From assembly GCF_002364335.1 (NCBI RefSeq), contig NZ_DEXW01000019.1, forward strand, positions 21,300 through 36,924: a DNA stretch of 15,625 bases, read 5' to 3'. The notes under the pieces were generated by a model. The model did not search any database. It worked only from the letters and a program-made list of their open reading frames with translations, and was not told the origin of the DNA. The position numbers and the translations under genes are program-made. Shown here one piece after another: positions 1 to 7,467 of this stretch; the first letter of the stretch is position 1, and every line of letters begins with the position of its first letter. This DNA is from Winogradskyella sp. UBA3174. Lineage in GTDB: Bacteria; Bacteroidota; Bacteroidia; Flavobacteriales; Flavobacteriaceae.

Positions 1-819
1 CTTAAAATTGCTGCTGTAAAAGCACCAGGTTTTGGAGACAGACGTAAAGCAATGTTAGAAGATATCGCTATCTTAACTGGTGGTGTTGTGATTTCTGAAG
101 AAAGAGGGTTTTCATTAGAGAATGCAGATTTAACAATGTTAGGAACTGCTGAAACAGTAACAATTGACAAAGACAACACAACAATCGTAAATGGTGCTGG
201 TAAAGCTGCTGATATTAAAGCACGTGTTAACCAAATTAAAGCACAGATAGAAACTACAACGTCTGACTATGATAAGGAAAAGCTACAAGAGCGTTTAGCT
301 AAATTAGCTGGTGGTGTTGCTGTACTTTATGTTGGTGCTGCTTCTGAAGTAGAAATGAAAGAAAAGAAAGACCGTGTTGATGATGCTTTACATGCTACAC
401 GTGCTGCTGTAGAAGAAGGTATCGTTGCTGGTGGTGGAGTTGCTTTAGTAAGAGCTAAGAAAGTTTTAGAGAAAATTATAACTGAGAACTTAGATGAAAC
501 TACAGGTGTACAAATCGTAAATAAAGCGATTGAAGCTCCTTTAAGAACTATCGTAGAAAATGCTGGTGGTGAAGGCTCAGTAGTTATCAATAAAGTATTA
601 GAAGGTAAGAAAGACTTTGGTTATGATGCTAAGTCAGAAACTTATGTAGATATGCTTAAAGCTGGTATTATTGATCCTAAAAAAGTAACACGTATCGCAT
701 TAGAGAATGCAGCTTCTGTAGCTGGCATGATCTTAACAACGGAATGTGCTTTAGTAGATATTAAAGAAGATGCACCTGCTATGCCAATGGGCGGAGGCGG
801 AATGCCAGGAATGATGTAG
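1..819 (+). CDS. groEL: Chaperonin GroEL (Hsp60), C-terminal half, 5' end outside window
   Basis: The frame is open from base 1 and ends at TAG 817-819, giving 272 residues, about half of the usual ~545. GroEL forms the double-ring ATP-driven folding chamber that works with the GroES lid on cytosolic proteins. Visible signatures are KAPGFGDRRKAMLEDIA of the apical/intermediate region near the window start, AAVEEGIVAGGGVAL of the equatorial ATPase domain, DPKKVTRIALENAASVAG, and the disordered tail GGGGMPGMM. There is no internal stop or frameshift. The gene is followed at once by a strong intrinsic terminator, so it is the last gene of its transcript; groES would be expected upstream, outside the window. 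The identification is essentially certain, and the true start lies before base 1. Confidence 0.98.
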   Translation, partial: LKIAAVKAPGFGDRRKAMLEDIAILTGGVVISEERGFSLENADLTMLGTAETVTIDKDNTTIVNGAGKAADIKARVNQIKAQIETTTSDYDKEKLQERLAKLAGGVAVLYVGAASEVEMKEKKDRVDDALHATRAAVEEGIVAGGGVALVRAKKVLEKIITENLDETTGVQIVNKAIEAPLRTIVENAGGEGSVVINKVLEGKKDFGYDAKSETYVDMLKAGIIDPKKVTRIALENAASVAGMILTTECALVDIKEDAPAMPMGGGGMPGMM

Positions 820-866
820 TCGAAATTATAGACATTCAAGTATTGACTTAGTTCAATTATAAATTA

Positions 867-900
867 AAAAGCCTTTGATGAAAATCAAAGGCTTTTATTT
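867..900 (+). terminator. Intrinsic terminator of groEL
   Basis: AAAAGCCTTTGAT (867-879) and ATCAAAGGCTTTT (884-896) are perfectly complementary around a GAAA tetraloop, and a T-rich run follows. It lies 48 bp after the groEL stop and separates groEL from the next + strand gene. Because the stem is flanked by A and T runs on both sides it could also work on the other strand. Confidence 0.93.
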
Positions 901-942
901 TGAATTATTTCCTTAGCTTTAGACAACTATTAAATCTACCCA

Positions 943-1599
943 ATGGCAAATAAAACTTCAAAATGGCAATATACATTAAGAGAAATCGTAATTGTTATTA
1001 TAGGTATTAGCATTGCCTTTAGCATGAATAAATGTGCTGATAATGTAAAAGATAATAAACTCAAAAAAGAATACCTCACTAATCTAAAAAGTGATATAGA
1101 AGCAGACAAAGTTCAGCTAGCTGAAAATATTACGGCTATTAATCAAAAAATAGAAATGTGTTCGCAACTTATTCCGATGCTAAATACAGGTAAAAAACAA
1201 GGCATGCCTTTAATGGATAATGTATTTGCTGTTTTAAAATACCAAACATTTAATCCAAAAAATATTACCTATAAAACACTTATAAATTCTGGAGATCTCA
1301 AACTGATAAACGATTTTCAGCTTAAAACAGCAATTCAAGGACATTATTCTAATTATGAAGACATTTATAATGTAGCCAATAGACATATGAGCTTAATTCA
1401 AGATCATTTAGGTAGATATATGATTAATAATGCAGATTACGACCAGCTTATGGTTGGCAATACACCATTTTCTGATGAAATTAAATTAAAAAATATTGTA
1501 CGTGCTTTAAGCAGCACGTTTAGTGAAAAGAAGAAAGTAAAAGAAGATGGAATGGCCAGTTGTGATGCTTTGATTTTAGAAATTGATAAAGCTTTGTAA
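943..1599 (+). CDS. DUF6090-like single-pass membrane protein of unknown function
   Basis: The product is 218 residues. The N-terminus WQYTLREIVIVIIGISIAF is a short amphipathic lead into one membrane segment (about residues 13-29), followed by a charged, lysine-rich, helical domain beginning KLKKEYLTNLKSDIEADK. This 'EIVIVIIGISIAF...LKxxYLxNLKxDIxxD' arrangement is the hallmark of the flavobacterial DUF6090 group, whose function is unknown. Most of the protein is predicted to be soluble on one face of the inner membrane. The start ATG has no Shine-Dalgarno site, as is usual in Bacteroidota. It lies behind the groEL terminator and so needs its own promoter, and it converges on the - strand cassette region that begins about 40 bp after its stop. 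The frame is intact; the family call rests on pattern recognition only. Confidence 0.75.
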   Translation: MANKTSKWQYTLREIVIVIIGISIAFSMNKCADNVKDNKLKKEYLTNLKSDIEADKVQLAENITAINQKIEMCSQLIPMLNTGKKQGMPLMDNVFAVLKYQTFNPKNITYKTLINSGDLKLINDFQLKTAIQGHYSNYEDIYNVANRHMSLIQDHLGRYMINNADYDQLMVGNTPFSDEIKLKNIVRALSSTFSEKKKVKEDGMASCDALILEIDKAL

Positions 1600-1639
1600 T
1601 AGCTAAAACACTGTTTCAATGGATGGTAAATAGAATTTA

Positions 1640-1769
1640 CTAACGTTAATCTAGTGTTAGTCGTCTTAAGCAACTAATTTAGTGAACAAATCACAGATAG
1701 AAAATTTCATCTGAATTTTTCAAACAAGCACTTGTCAAAGCAATTAATTATACACGGTATTGTAGCCAG
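1640..1769 (-). repeat. attC-like intergenic element 1
   Basis: The + strand left box is CTAACGTT (1640-1647), then the family core AAGCAACTAATTTAGTGAAC, an internal hairpin (AGAAAATTT/AATTTTT), CAATTAATTATACACGG, and the right end ATTGTAGCCAG. It closely matches the elements at 6937, 13848 and 14748. On the gene strand it begins at the stop of the DoxX-like pseudogene. It marks the left end of the - strand gene array next to the chromosomal DUF6090-like gene. Confidence 0.7.
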
Positions 1770-2211
1770 TTATTCTAATATTTTCTCTTTACTTGCTCCA
1801 AGAGAATGCTCAATAAAAGAATTAAGATTAACATTAGAAAGACAATGACAGCATTTGCTAATGCAGGATAGACATCAAGAAAAACAGTATCAAATATTAT
1901 TATGTCTACCATTATTGGTATTAATATAAATACTCCTATAAGCTTTGTTTTATTCCATAAAAGAAACCAAGCACCAATGAGTTGCGCAATTCCTACAAAC
2001 AGTATGTAAAATAAGAATGTCCCATAAATGTCTAGGCTAATGAAAATCCACTTGCCTCACCTAAAGTTGTATTAGCAATTTTCTCAGGCAATTTTCCATT
2101 CATATAAAATTGTCCACCAAGTAATTTTGATATTGCACAAATATTAAGGATAATAAAAACACACTGCCGAAATATAAGTTTAAATGTTTCTTTTAAGTTT
2201 GATTTAATCAT
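1770..2211 (-). pseudogene. DoxX-like small membrane protein, disrupted
   Basis: An ATG at 2211 opens MIKSNLKETFKLIFRQC and continues through GGQFYMNGKLPEKIANTTLG. The frame is cut by TAG directly after GFSLA, where a tryptophan codon would fit (LAWTFMG is the likely ancestral text). About 20 bases later a one-base shift is needed to continue as FYILFVGIAQLIGAWFLLWN and three further hydrophobic segments, ending near 1770-1777. With both lesions repaired the protein is about 145 residues with four membrane segments, like DoxX/DUF-type small membrane proteins. It lies 57 bp after the XRE-DUF4870 remnant on the same strand, so the two were probably one cassette. The decay is seen directly; the family name is a moderate-confidence recognition. 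Confidence 0.65.
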
Positions 2212-2268
2212 TATTTTTTTTATTTGATTAGTAAAGTGTAATGAACTGTATATTGATTTGCTATCAAG

Positions 2269-2826
2269 TTAAAAAGGGAAATGCAGGTTTGTATTTGATA
2301 GATTTTCGTTATAATATCTTAAAGTATTAAATATCATGACTATAAAATTCATTAAGTACATGGCGCTGAATGTTAGGAGTATGCCAGCAAAAAAAATATT
2401 TGTTGCTAGTTCAAGTTTATAAGTAATTACAATACCGATAGACATAAAAAACAATAAGAGTGTCCAAGATATTTGAAAATTTAAAATAGATTTCCCTACT
2501 TGGTCAACATCTTTTATTTTGTCTTTTTTTGAAGTCCAAATAATGAACGGTATTAATATTCCAAGCAATGGAAAGGCTATAAATCCAAGCTGAGAGAGAT
2601 TAAATAGCAAAAGAACATTATTATCCTCTATAATCTGCCAATCTATTAATTCGTTAGTTATAACATTTAAAGCACTAGATAACCTTTTAATAGAATCCCC
2701 AGCAGATTGAGTTTCTCCATTTTCAATTCTGTGAACCGTTCGTAAACTTAAACCAGAATTTTCTACTAATAGTTCTTGTGATATTCCGCTCCGCTTTCTT
2801 AGTTCTTTTACTCTTTTTGAAGGGCT
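2269..2826 (-). pseudogene. XRE-family HTH plus DUF4870-like membrane domain, 5' truncated
   Basis: The open frame runs from 2826 to TAA 2269-2271 but has no usable start before a TTG at 2610, which would remove the whole DNA-binding domain. Upstream of that TTG the frame reads as a helix-turn-helix (KRVKELRKRSGISQELL, then SLRTVHRIENGET), followed by a DUF4870-like module (FPLLGILIPFIIW, VDQVGKSILNFQISWTLL) with three or four membrane helices. The first residues are lost at the junction with an IS3-type orfA remnant near 2806-2820. It has the same architecture as the intact + strand gene at 15030-15623. The intact form is expected to be a membrane-tethered regulator. The truncation is clear; translation of a membrane-only fragment from 2610 cannot be excluded. 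Confidence 0.75.
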
Positions 2827-3043
2827 TTAATTCTAGATATTTCGTCTTTAGTTTCCACTTTTACTCTGGTGTTCATTAAGTCATTGCGTTCATACTTTCT
2901 AAGCCATACATTAAACGTTATAGGTGCAGTAGAATAGAGTTTGTAAAGTTCACTTTTTGTGTGCTCCCCCTACTAAGTTCGGCTAAAATTTTTAATTTGA
3001 AAACTTCACTGTAACCTCTAATTACTTTGTTATTTTTATACAT
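2808..3043 (-). pseudogene. IS3-family transposase OrfA remnant
   Basis: ATG at 3043 opens MYKNNKVIRGYSEVFKLKIL and runs through STQKVNFT. A missing base shifts the frame near 2940, after which KLYSTAPITFNVWLRKYE and MNTRVKVETKDEISRIKALQ follow to TAA 2808-2810. This is the order of the helix-turn-helix and leucine-zipper parts of flavobacterial IS3-group OrfA proteins. The sequence stops where the zipper and the orfB catalytic part should follow and joins the XRE pseudogene instead. The remnant therefore carries one frameshift and a 3' deletion and is not mobile on its own. It marks an old insertion that probably caused the loss of the XRE start. Confidence 0.75.
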
Positions 3044-3090
3044 AATTGTTTAGAATTGTGTAGCCTTATTTTAGGATTTGATCTTGGAAT

Positions 3091-3213
3091 ACATGTATGG
3101 CAAGGTATTTTGGTTTAGCACTAAATCAGTAAAAGAAAAGGTGTACTCGGAAAATTCTGGGGATTTTTAGAGTACACACAAAGCAAACAATGGGTTATAA
3201 ACGTTGTTAGAGG
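3091..3213 (-). repeat. attC-like intergenic element 2, left box lost
   Basis: The left half starts at ATGTATGG without the usual TAACGT box, because IS-derived sequence abuts it. A long internal hairpin has perfect arms GTGTACTC (3141-3148) and GAGTACAC (3170-3177), extended inward by an imperfect AAAAT/ATTTT pair. The right end is AACGTTGTTAGAGG. On the gene strand it begins 16 bp after the dihydroorotase stop, and the hairpin could double as a transcription terminator. Confidence 0.65.
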
Positions 3214-3229
3214 TAATGTTTTCTTCGAT

Positions 3230-4573
3230 TCACTTACCGAATTCAATTTCTTGTCCTTTGTCCTGTTCAAAAAATTTACCATTATCATAAACTAAATTTC
3301 CGTTCACGAATGTTTTTTTGATTTCCGTTTGAAATATTGTTCCTTCCAATGGCGACCAACCGCATTTGTAAAGTAGATTATCTTTAGCTACTGTCCATTT
3401 ACTATTTAAGTCCACCAAGGTTAAATCAGCATAATATCCTTTTCGGATAAATCCTCTTTTTTTCATTTTGTAGAGAACAGCAGGATTATGACACATTTTT
3501 TCAACTATCTTTTCTAATGAAATGAGGTCTTTTTTATGAAATTCTAGCATACAATTTAATGTGTGTTGAACCATTGGTGCTCCTGACATTGATTTAAAAT
3601 AAGGCTGTTGTTTTTCTTCTAAAGTATGAGGTGCGTGGTCTGTAGTTATAATGTCTATTCTATCATCAAGTAGAGCTGTTAACAAGCCTGCTTTGTCTTG
3701 TTCTGTTTTAATAGCTGGATTCCATTTAATAAGCATTCCTAATCGCTCATAGTCTTTATCTGAAAACCAAAGGTGATGTACAGAAACTTCTGTCGTTATT
3801 TTTTTCTCTTGAAGCGGAATATCATTTCGAAATAGATGTGTTTCTGCTTCTGTTGTTAGGTGCAGAATATGTAATCGAGCGTTATGTTTTTTAGCTAAAC
3901 TAATCGCTCGCTTTGTAGCTTCATAACAACCTTTAGCGTTTCTAATAATTGGATGAAACTTTGCGGGAATATCTTCCCCATATTTTTCTCGAAAAACCCT
4001 TTCGTTTTCTTCTACAACTTCTTCTTTTTCTGAATGAATGGCAATAATGGATTTGCAGTTTGCAAATAACTTTTCCATTGTTTCTGGATTATCAGCAAGT
4101 AGATTTCCTTTTTTTGTAAAATACAAGCCGTCATCAGAAACACCAATAAATTTACTTGTGTCCATTTTTATTACCTCATCAATATTATCTCCGTTTACAC
4201 CAAGGAAGAATGAGTAATTGGCTAAAGATTTTTTTGAAGCAATTTCATACTTTTTTTTCAGGCTTTCAACGGTCAAAATATTCGGAACGGTATTTGGCAT
4301 ATCAATAAAAGAAGTCACTCCACCTGCCAAAGCCGCTTTACTTTCGGTATATAAATCACCTTTATGTGTGAGTCCTGGATCTCTAAAATGAACTTGTCCA
4401 TCAATAATACCTGGAAAAAGGTGTTTACCTGTCCCGTCAATTACTTTATGTTTTGGTTCAATACCAATGTTTCCTATTTGTTGAATTAATCCGTTCGACA
4501 ATAGTATGTCTGCGACAAATACTTTTCCTTCATTTACAATAGTTGCGTTCTTAATTAAAATATTTTGCTTCAT
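3230..4573 (-). CDS. pyrC: Dihydroorotase (PyrC-like amidohydrolase) with altered metal site
   Basis: The product is 447 residues, full length for Bacteroidota PyrC. Dihydroorotase interconverts N-carbamoyl-aspartate and dihydroorotate in cytosolic pyrimidine synthesis. Visible motifs are an N-terminal beta segment (KNATIVNEGK), DGQVHFRDPG at 58-67 (H62, R64), AIHSEKE (H180), ILHLTT (H238), KWNPAIKTEQD near 283-293, TTDHAPHT with D312, and FIRKGYYADLTLVD plus FVNGNLVYDNGKF at the C-terminus. Two points are odd: the first histidine of the usual HxH is Q60, and the segment that normally holds the carboxylated lysine (G-[VI]-K-x-F-x-G-x-S-T-G) reads GVSDDGLYFTKKGN, with serine at the lysine position. 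It may be a paralogue with a one-metal centre or a changed substrate. It stands alone between two attC-like elements, unlike a housekeeping pyrimidine operon. Confidence 0.85.
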   Translation of the reverse strand: MKQNILIKNATIVNEGKVFVADILLSNGLIQQIGNIGIEPKHKVIDGTGKHLFPGIIDGQVHFRDPGLTHKGDLYTESKAALAGGVTSFIDMPNTVPNILTVESLKKKYEIASKKSLANYSFFLGVNGDNIDEVIKMDTSKFIGVSDDGLYFTKKGNLLADNPETMEKLFANCKSIIAIHSEKEEVVEENERVFREKYGEDIPAKFHPIIRNAKGCYEATKRAISLAKKHNARLHILHLTTEAETHLFRNDIPLQEKKITTEVSVHHLWFSDKDYERLGMLIKWNPAIKTEQDKAGLLTALLDDRIDIITTDHAPHTLEEKQQPYFKSMSGAPMVQHTLNCMLEFHKKDLISLEKIVEKMCHNPAVLYKMKKRGFIRKGYYADLTLVDLNSKWTVAKDNLLYKCGWSPLEGTIFQTEIKKTFVNGNLVYDNGKFFEQDKGQEIEFGK

Positions 4574-4615
4574 CGTTTGTTTTCTGTCTTTGTGTTGGGG
4601 TGTTCTGACATTGAT

Positions 4616-4750
4616 CCTAATGTTTGGTTGATGTTTAGTAGAGTTGACTAGTAACTAAATTGGTGAAAGAAAACGAATTAAAGGAAAGCCCTTAGGATTT
4701 TCCGATTAAACGAGAACCAAGGAATTTACTATACACATTGTTGGCTATAG
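4616..4750 (-). repeat. attC-like intergenic element 3
   Basis: The left end is CCTAATGTTTGG, then ACTAGTAACTAAATTGGTGA, an internal hairpin (GGAAAGCC around TTA with GGATTTTCC), and ACTATACACATTGTTGGC at the right. The dihydroorotase start is about 40 bp beyond its left end. No intact gene abuts the right end: the next gene ends 215 bp away at 4965, so the cassette that once lay there appears lost or decayed. Confidence 0.65.
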
Positions 4751-4964
4751 TTTTTTTACTTTCTTTAGAAATTAAAGAGAGAAGCTACGATTGCAACCAT
4801 AGAAGGTTATGAAATATGGTTTTTAGTAGAAATTCACGAAGAGTAGTACTATAACATAAAGAGGAAGTAGATACTTACATCCAATAACAATAAACACAAT
4901 CAAACTTTTTTCTTATATTTTTTAATTGTTAAGCTTTTCATTCCTTAAACGAATATCGCTTACC

Positions 4965-5195
4965 TTATGTAAATCTAAATTTTAATCTCTGATCTATCTT
5001 TTGCTTTTTCCTAGTAATCAATTTCATAATATCCATTAAAGATGGGTCTTTGGTCTTTTTGTAAATTTCGTTAATGCTTAATACTATTGATTTAGCCTCT
5101 CTTGAAGCAGAAACACGATCGCTAGTACTCATTTTTCCCATGCTTCTTTTTTCAAAATCTAATGCTTTCTCTACTGTTTTTTCTATGGTTTTCAT
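4965..5195 (-). CDS. Small basic protein of unknown function
   Basis: The product is 76 residues and is rich in lysine, serine and isoleucine (MKTIEKTVEKALDFEKRSMG, later ITRKKQKIDQRLKFRF). No family was recognised. It looks like one continuous helical protein with no signal peptide or membrane segment, and its basic charge would allow nucleic-acid binding, but nothing shows this. The start ATG follows an A-rich leader (GAAAAAAAATT), typical of Bacteroidota, and TATCTTTA about 33 bp upstream resembles the TAnnTTTG -10 box. It lies in a gene-poor stretch with no attC-like element directly at its stop, so it may not be a cassette gene. Codon use and frame length make it plausible rather than certain. 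Confidence 0.55.
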   Translation of the reverse strand: MKTIEKTVEKALDFEKRSMGKMSTSDRVSASREAKSIVLSINEIYKKTKDPSLMDIMKLITRKKQKIDQRLKFRFT

Positions 5196-5227
5196 AATTT
5201 TTTTTCAGTTTTAAGTAATTATTAATT

Positions 5228-5235
5228 TAAAGATA
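5228..5235 (-). promoter_or_regulatory. Possible -10 box of the small-protein gene
   Basis: On the - strand this reads TATCTTTA, one mismatch from the Bacteroidota TAnnTTTG -10 motif. It is about 33 bp upstream of the ATG at 5195. No convincing -33 TTTG was seen, so confidence is low. Confidence 0.25.
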
Positions 5236-5658
5236 GAGCATATGATTCATATATTTTTATTTATATTTTTTATATAAAGCATAAACATTATTAATGGAAT
5301 GGTATTGTATTAATAATAGGAACTTATTAGTAAAAACGACAATTCTCTTTTTATAATAAAACTCCATTAATTATTAATATTTTTGAAGTTCTGGCTTTTA
5401 CATGTCTAATTAATTTAATTAGACTTTATGTTCTCTTTGCTTTATGTTGTCGGCTAAAGGTGATCAGCTTAAAAGTAGATTGCATGATATTGTCATTATT
5501 CTTAATTTTAAATAAAAAAATTAACTTTAATGCTGCCTATTGGTAAGATTTCAATAGGGTTCTAAATTATTACTAACCTTGTTGTATAAGATTATTTACT
5601 TGTTTTAAGAACGAAAGTCAGTTAATAAATCACTGTTAGAGTCTATATAGCTATCTGG
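5236..5658. other. AT-rich intergenic region without a recognised gene
   Basis: No coding frame of convincing length or composition was found on either strand. The stretch holds a perfect 21-bp palindrome (5404-5424, separate entry) and two loose GTTG-type motifs (near 5446 and 5580) that faintly recall the right end of the attC-like elements but lack a partner box. It may be a decayed cassette. Confidence 0.4.
5404..5424. repeat. Perfect 21-bp palindrome, operator-like
   Basis: GTCTAATTAA (5404-5413) and TTAATTAGAC (5415-5424) are exact reverse complements around a single T. It lacks a GC-rich stem or U-tract, so it is not a terminator. It lies about 210 bp upstream of the small-protein gene. 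A dimeric regulator site is one reading. Confidence 0.5.
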
Positions 5659-5720
5659 AGCGACGACTTTCATAAGTAGACTAAAACTAGTAATAAATTT
5701 AATGCGGTGTTCGCAGTCGT
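5659..5720 (-). repeat. Short attC-like element 4
   Basis: ACGACT (5663-5668) pairs with AGTCGT (5715-5720). The right half reads GCGGTGTTCGCAGTCG, the same 'GTGTT plus eight variable bases' ending seen in the other elements, and it runs into the TAA of the oxidoreductase gene. It is much shorter than the others and weaker in sequence. Confidence 0.4.
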
Positions 5721-6298
5721 TATTTTAATTTTTCACCTAGCAACGTTATTTTCTCTAACCAATTCTCTTTATAATCGATATTCGAAACCTTAATAGGCGA
5801 AATATAGGTCACCTTAACAGGGCTGATTCCACAAAATTTTAAAGTTCCTTTTTTGAATTGATTGATCGCTGGGCTTTTCATAAATAGAGAATCATACCAT
5901 TTAGGGGTATCAGCGGTTATAATGATTCTTGCGGTTTTTCCTTTCAGTAATTTCTTAGGTAATGCCTTTCCTTCGATAGGTTGAAAGGTTATTCCTGGTA
6001 AAAATGTACGGTCAATAAATCCTTTCATTAATGCGGGATAACCATACCACCACATTGGAAATACCCATACAATATGGTCTGCTTTTTTTATTTTTTCTAT
6101 CGCCTCAAGTAAATCGGGTTCTAGTTGGGTTCTTTTTCTGTACCCAAACTCCAGATTAGGATTAAAATCCAAGTCTGCTATGTTAATTTGAGTCAAGATT
6201 GCGTCAGTCTTACTTGCACCTTTTAAATACGCTTCTGATAATGCATAATTATAACTCTGCTTGTCGGGATGACCGTTAATGATTAAAACTTGTTTCAT
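5720..6298 (-). CDS. Flavodoxin-like NAD(P)H-dependent oxidoreductase
   Basis: The product is 192 residues, the size of the Flavodoxin_2 family (KefF, MdaB, NQO-like). These are cytosolic FMN/FAD enzymes that pass two electrons from NAD(P)H to quinones or other electrophiles. The first strand and flavin phosphate loop are VLIINGHPDKQSYN (residues 4-17), with H10 and S15 in place. The isoalloxazine-contact segment is WVFPMWWYGYPALMKGFIDR (78-97). The C-terminal part carries the usual substrate-side helices. It starts 62 bp after the stop of the Crp-type regulator on the same strand, so the two probably form one unit under that regulator or its signal. Its stop codon overlaps the attC-like element 4. 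The physiological acceptor cannot be told from sequence. Confidence 0.88.
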   Translation of the reverse strand: MKQVLIINGHPDKQSYNYALSEAYLKGASKTDAILTQINIADLDFNPNLEFGYRKRTQLEPDLLEAIEKIKKADHIVWVFPMWWYGYPALMKGFIDRTFLPGITFQPIEGKALPKKLLKGKTARIIITADTPKWYDSLFMKSPAINQFKKGTLKFCGISPVKVTYISPIKVSNIDYKENWLEKITLLGEKLK

Positions 6299-6360
6299 AA
6301 TTTGTTCTTTATTTTTTTACAAAGAACGGGAGGATGAAACTCCTTAGAAAGGACATTTGT

Positions 6361-6924
6361 CTAATTCCATATCGCCTTTCTGATGCGACTTAAATGGCGT
6401 TGGGTAATTCCTAAATAAGAAGATAAATAGTTTAGAGGGATTAATTGTAGATATTCAGGTTGGTTTGTAAGCAAATCTTCATACCGTTTCTCAGCACTTT
6501 CTTTTTGCAGTATGAAGATTCTTTTCTCCATTTTTATATATTCTTGCTCAGCAATGAATTTGAAAAATCGAAGCCAATTTGTACTTGATTCCTCTAGTTT
6601 TAAAATTTCATCTCTTGAAATTGCAAACAACTCAATGTCTGTAAGTGCTTGAATATTCTCTACCGTTTTGGTTTGTGATAAAAATGAAGAATAAGCACTA
6701 ACAAAAGAATTAGAAAACGTAAAACAATAGGTGACTTCCTCTTCTGAGGACGAATAATAAAAGGATCTAAATAACCCAGAAATGACAAAGGCTACTTCTT
6801 TAGAAGTTTTCCCTTCATTGATAAAATAATCGCCTTTCTTCAGCTTTTTATAGGTTACTTTACTTTCAAATAAATCAAGGTCTTCATCCGAGAGTATGTT
6901 AAATGATTTTAAGTAGCTTATCAT
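6361..6924 (-). CDS. Crp/Fnr-family transcriptional regulator
   Basis: The product is 187 residues. An N-terminal cyclic-nucleotide-binding-type beta-roll (about residues 20-110: KKLKKGDYFINEGKTSKEV, FVISGLFRSFY) is followed by a long dimerisation helix. A short C-terminal helix-turn-helix follows (IPLNYLSSYLGITQRHLSR at 162-180, then IRKAI). The canonical phosphate-binding RS and glutamate pair for cAMP is not clear, and no Fnr-type cysteine cluster is present, so the ligand is unknown. This short Crp form is common in Bacteroidota and often sits beside a single target gene; here the oxidoreductase follows directly. The ATG starts about 13 bp after the left box of attC-like element 5, leaving almost no room for a private promoter outside that element. 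Confidence 0.88.
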   Translation of the reverse strand: MISYLKSFNILSDEDLDLFESKVTYKKLKKGDYFINEGKTSKEVAFVISGLFRSFYYSSSEEEVTYCFTFSNSFVSAYSSFLSQTKTVENIQALTDIELFAISRDEILKLEESSTNWLRFFKFIAEQEYIKMEKRIFILQKESAEKRYEDLLTNQPEYLQLIPLNYLSSYLGITQRHLSRIRKAIWN

Positions 6925-6936
6925 TTTTTAATTATT

Positions 6937-7055
6937 GCTAACGTGATGTGTGTGTTTAAGCAACTAAATTAGTAAACAAATACAGACTTAGAAGCAAATT
7001 CGCAGGATTTTCCGAGTACGCACTGAACTAGGAATTAACTATACATGTTTTAAGT
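6937..7055 (-). repeat. attC-like intergenic element 5, right box degenerate
   Basis: The left box is GCTAACGTG (6937-6945), then TTTAAGCAACTAAATTAGTA, an internal hairpin around GCAGGATTTTCCG, and AACTATACATGTTTTAAG. The usual GTTG at the right has become GTTTTAAG. The Crp gene starts 13 bp beyond the left box. On the right side only a gene fragment (7234-7317) is found. Confidence 0.65.
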
Positions 7056-7440
7056 TTACAATTCATTAAATTAGAAAGCACAAAAGAGAGGATTAAGGTT
7101 ATTATACACGTAGAAGATTAAGACCTCGATTTTAAGTCATTGAAACTTGCGCAGGCTGACCTTTCAAAGGACATGTACTTATAAATAAAGATCTTAAATA
7201 TTTTGAACTTAAAGTTAGTTATTTATTTGAGTCTCACAAATCAGAAACGTCAACATAGTATCCATTGTCATTGTCAGATAAACATTTTAGTATTTTATAT
7301 TCAAAAGTGTTTTTCATTTCTCAAATGTGCGGTAAAGAATTAAATATAGTGCGCTTGGCATTTTAAAATACTTCATATTTAACTCACTGTAATTGGTATT
7401 TGTGTTATAATGTGTATTTTAAAGTGTTTCTGTAAAACGT
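7056..7440. other. Intergenic region with decayed coding sequence
   Basis: Apart from the fragment at 7234-7317 no coding frame is supported. Downstream of that fragment on the - strand a few protein-like codons (KGQPAQVSMT then stop, near 7138-7170) may be a further piece of the same decayed gene. A stretch near 7350-7380 (GCGCTTGGCATTTTAAAATA) may be part of an attC-like element that ends at 7463. Confidence 0.35.
7234..7317 (-). pseudogene. 5' fragment of a small flavobacterial protein gene
   Basis: ATG at 7317 opens MKNTFEYKILKCLSDNDNGY, then YVDVSDL and TGA: only 27 residues. The text resembles the start of small flavobacterial 'KYLSENDNGE'-type proteins of unknown function, which are normally several times longer. 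The rest is missing or scrambled. It has the same strand and position as cassette cargo upstream of element 5. Confidence 0.4.
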
Positions 7441-7463
7441 ATTATATCAATTGTTACCATACG
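7441..7463 (-). repeat. Possible right end of an attC-like element
   Basis: ATTATATCAATTGTTACC then ATACGG and a T run. This matches the 'TTATA...TGTT plus eight bases plus TTTTT' ending of the other elements and lies 4 bp from the REC-HK stop. A left partner was not identified with confidence. Confidence 0.35.
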
Positions 7464-7467
7464 GTTT

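Noticed and set aside
327..839. Long antisense frames opposite groEL
   Set aside because: They are shadows of the strongly biased groEL codons and have no protein-like features.
3141..3177. Hairpin as a simple rho-independent terminator for dihydroorotase
   Set aside because: It is a good hairpin but lacks a clean U-tract on the gene strand and belongs to a larger conserved element, so it was annotated with that element.
4755..4860. Short + strand protein-like text (ATIAGTIEGYEIWF-like) after element 3
   Set aside because: The frame is only about 20 codons between stops, has no start, and no other support.
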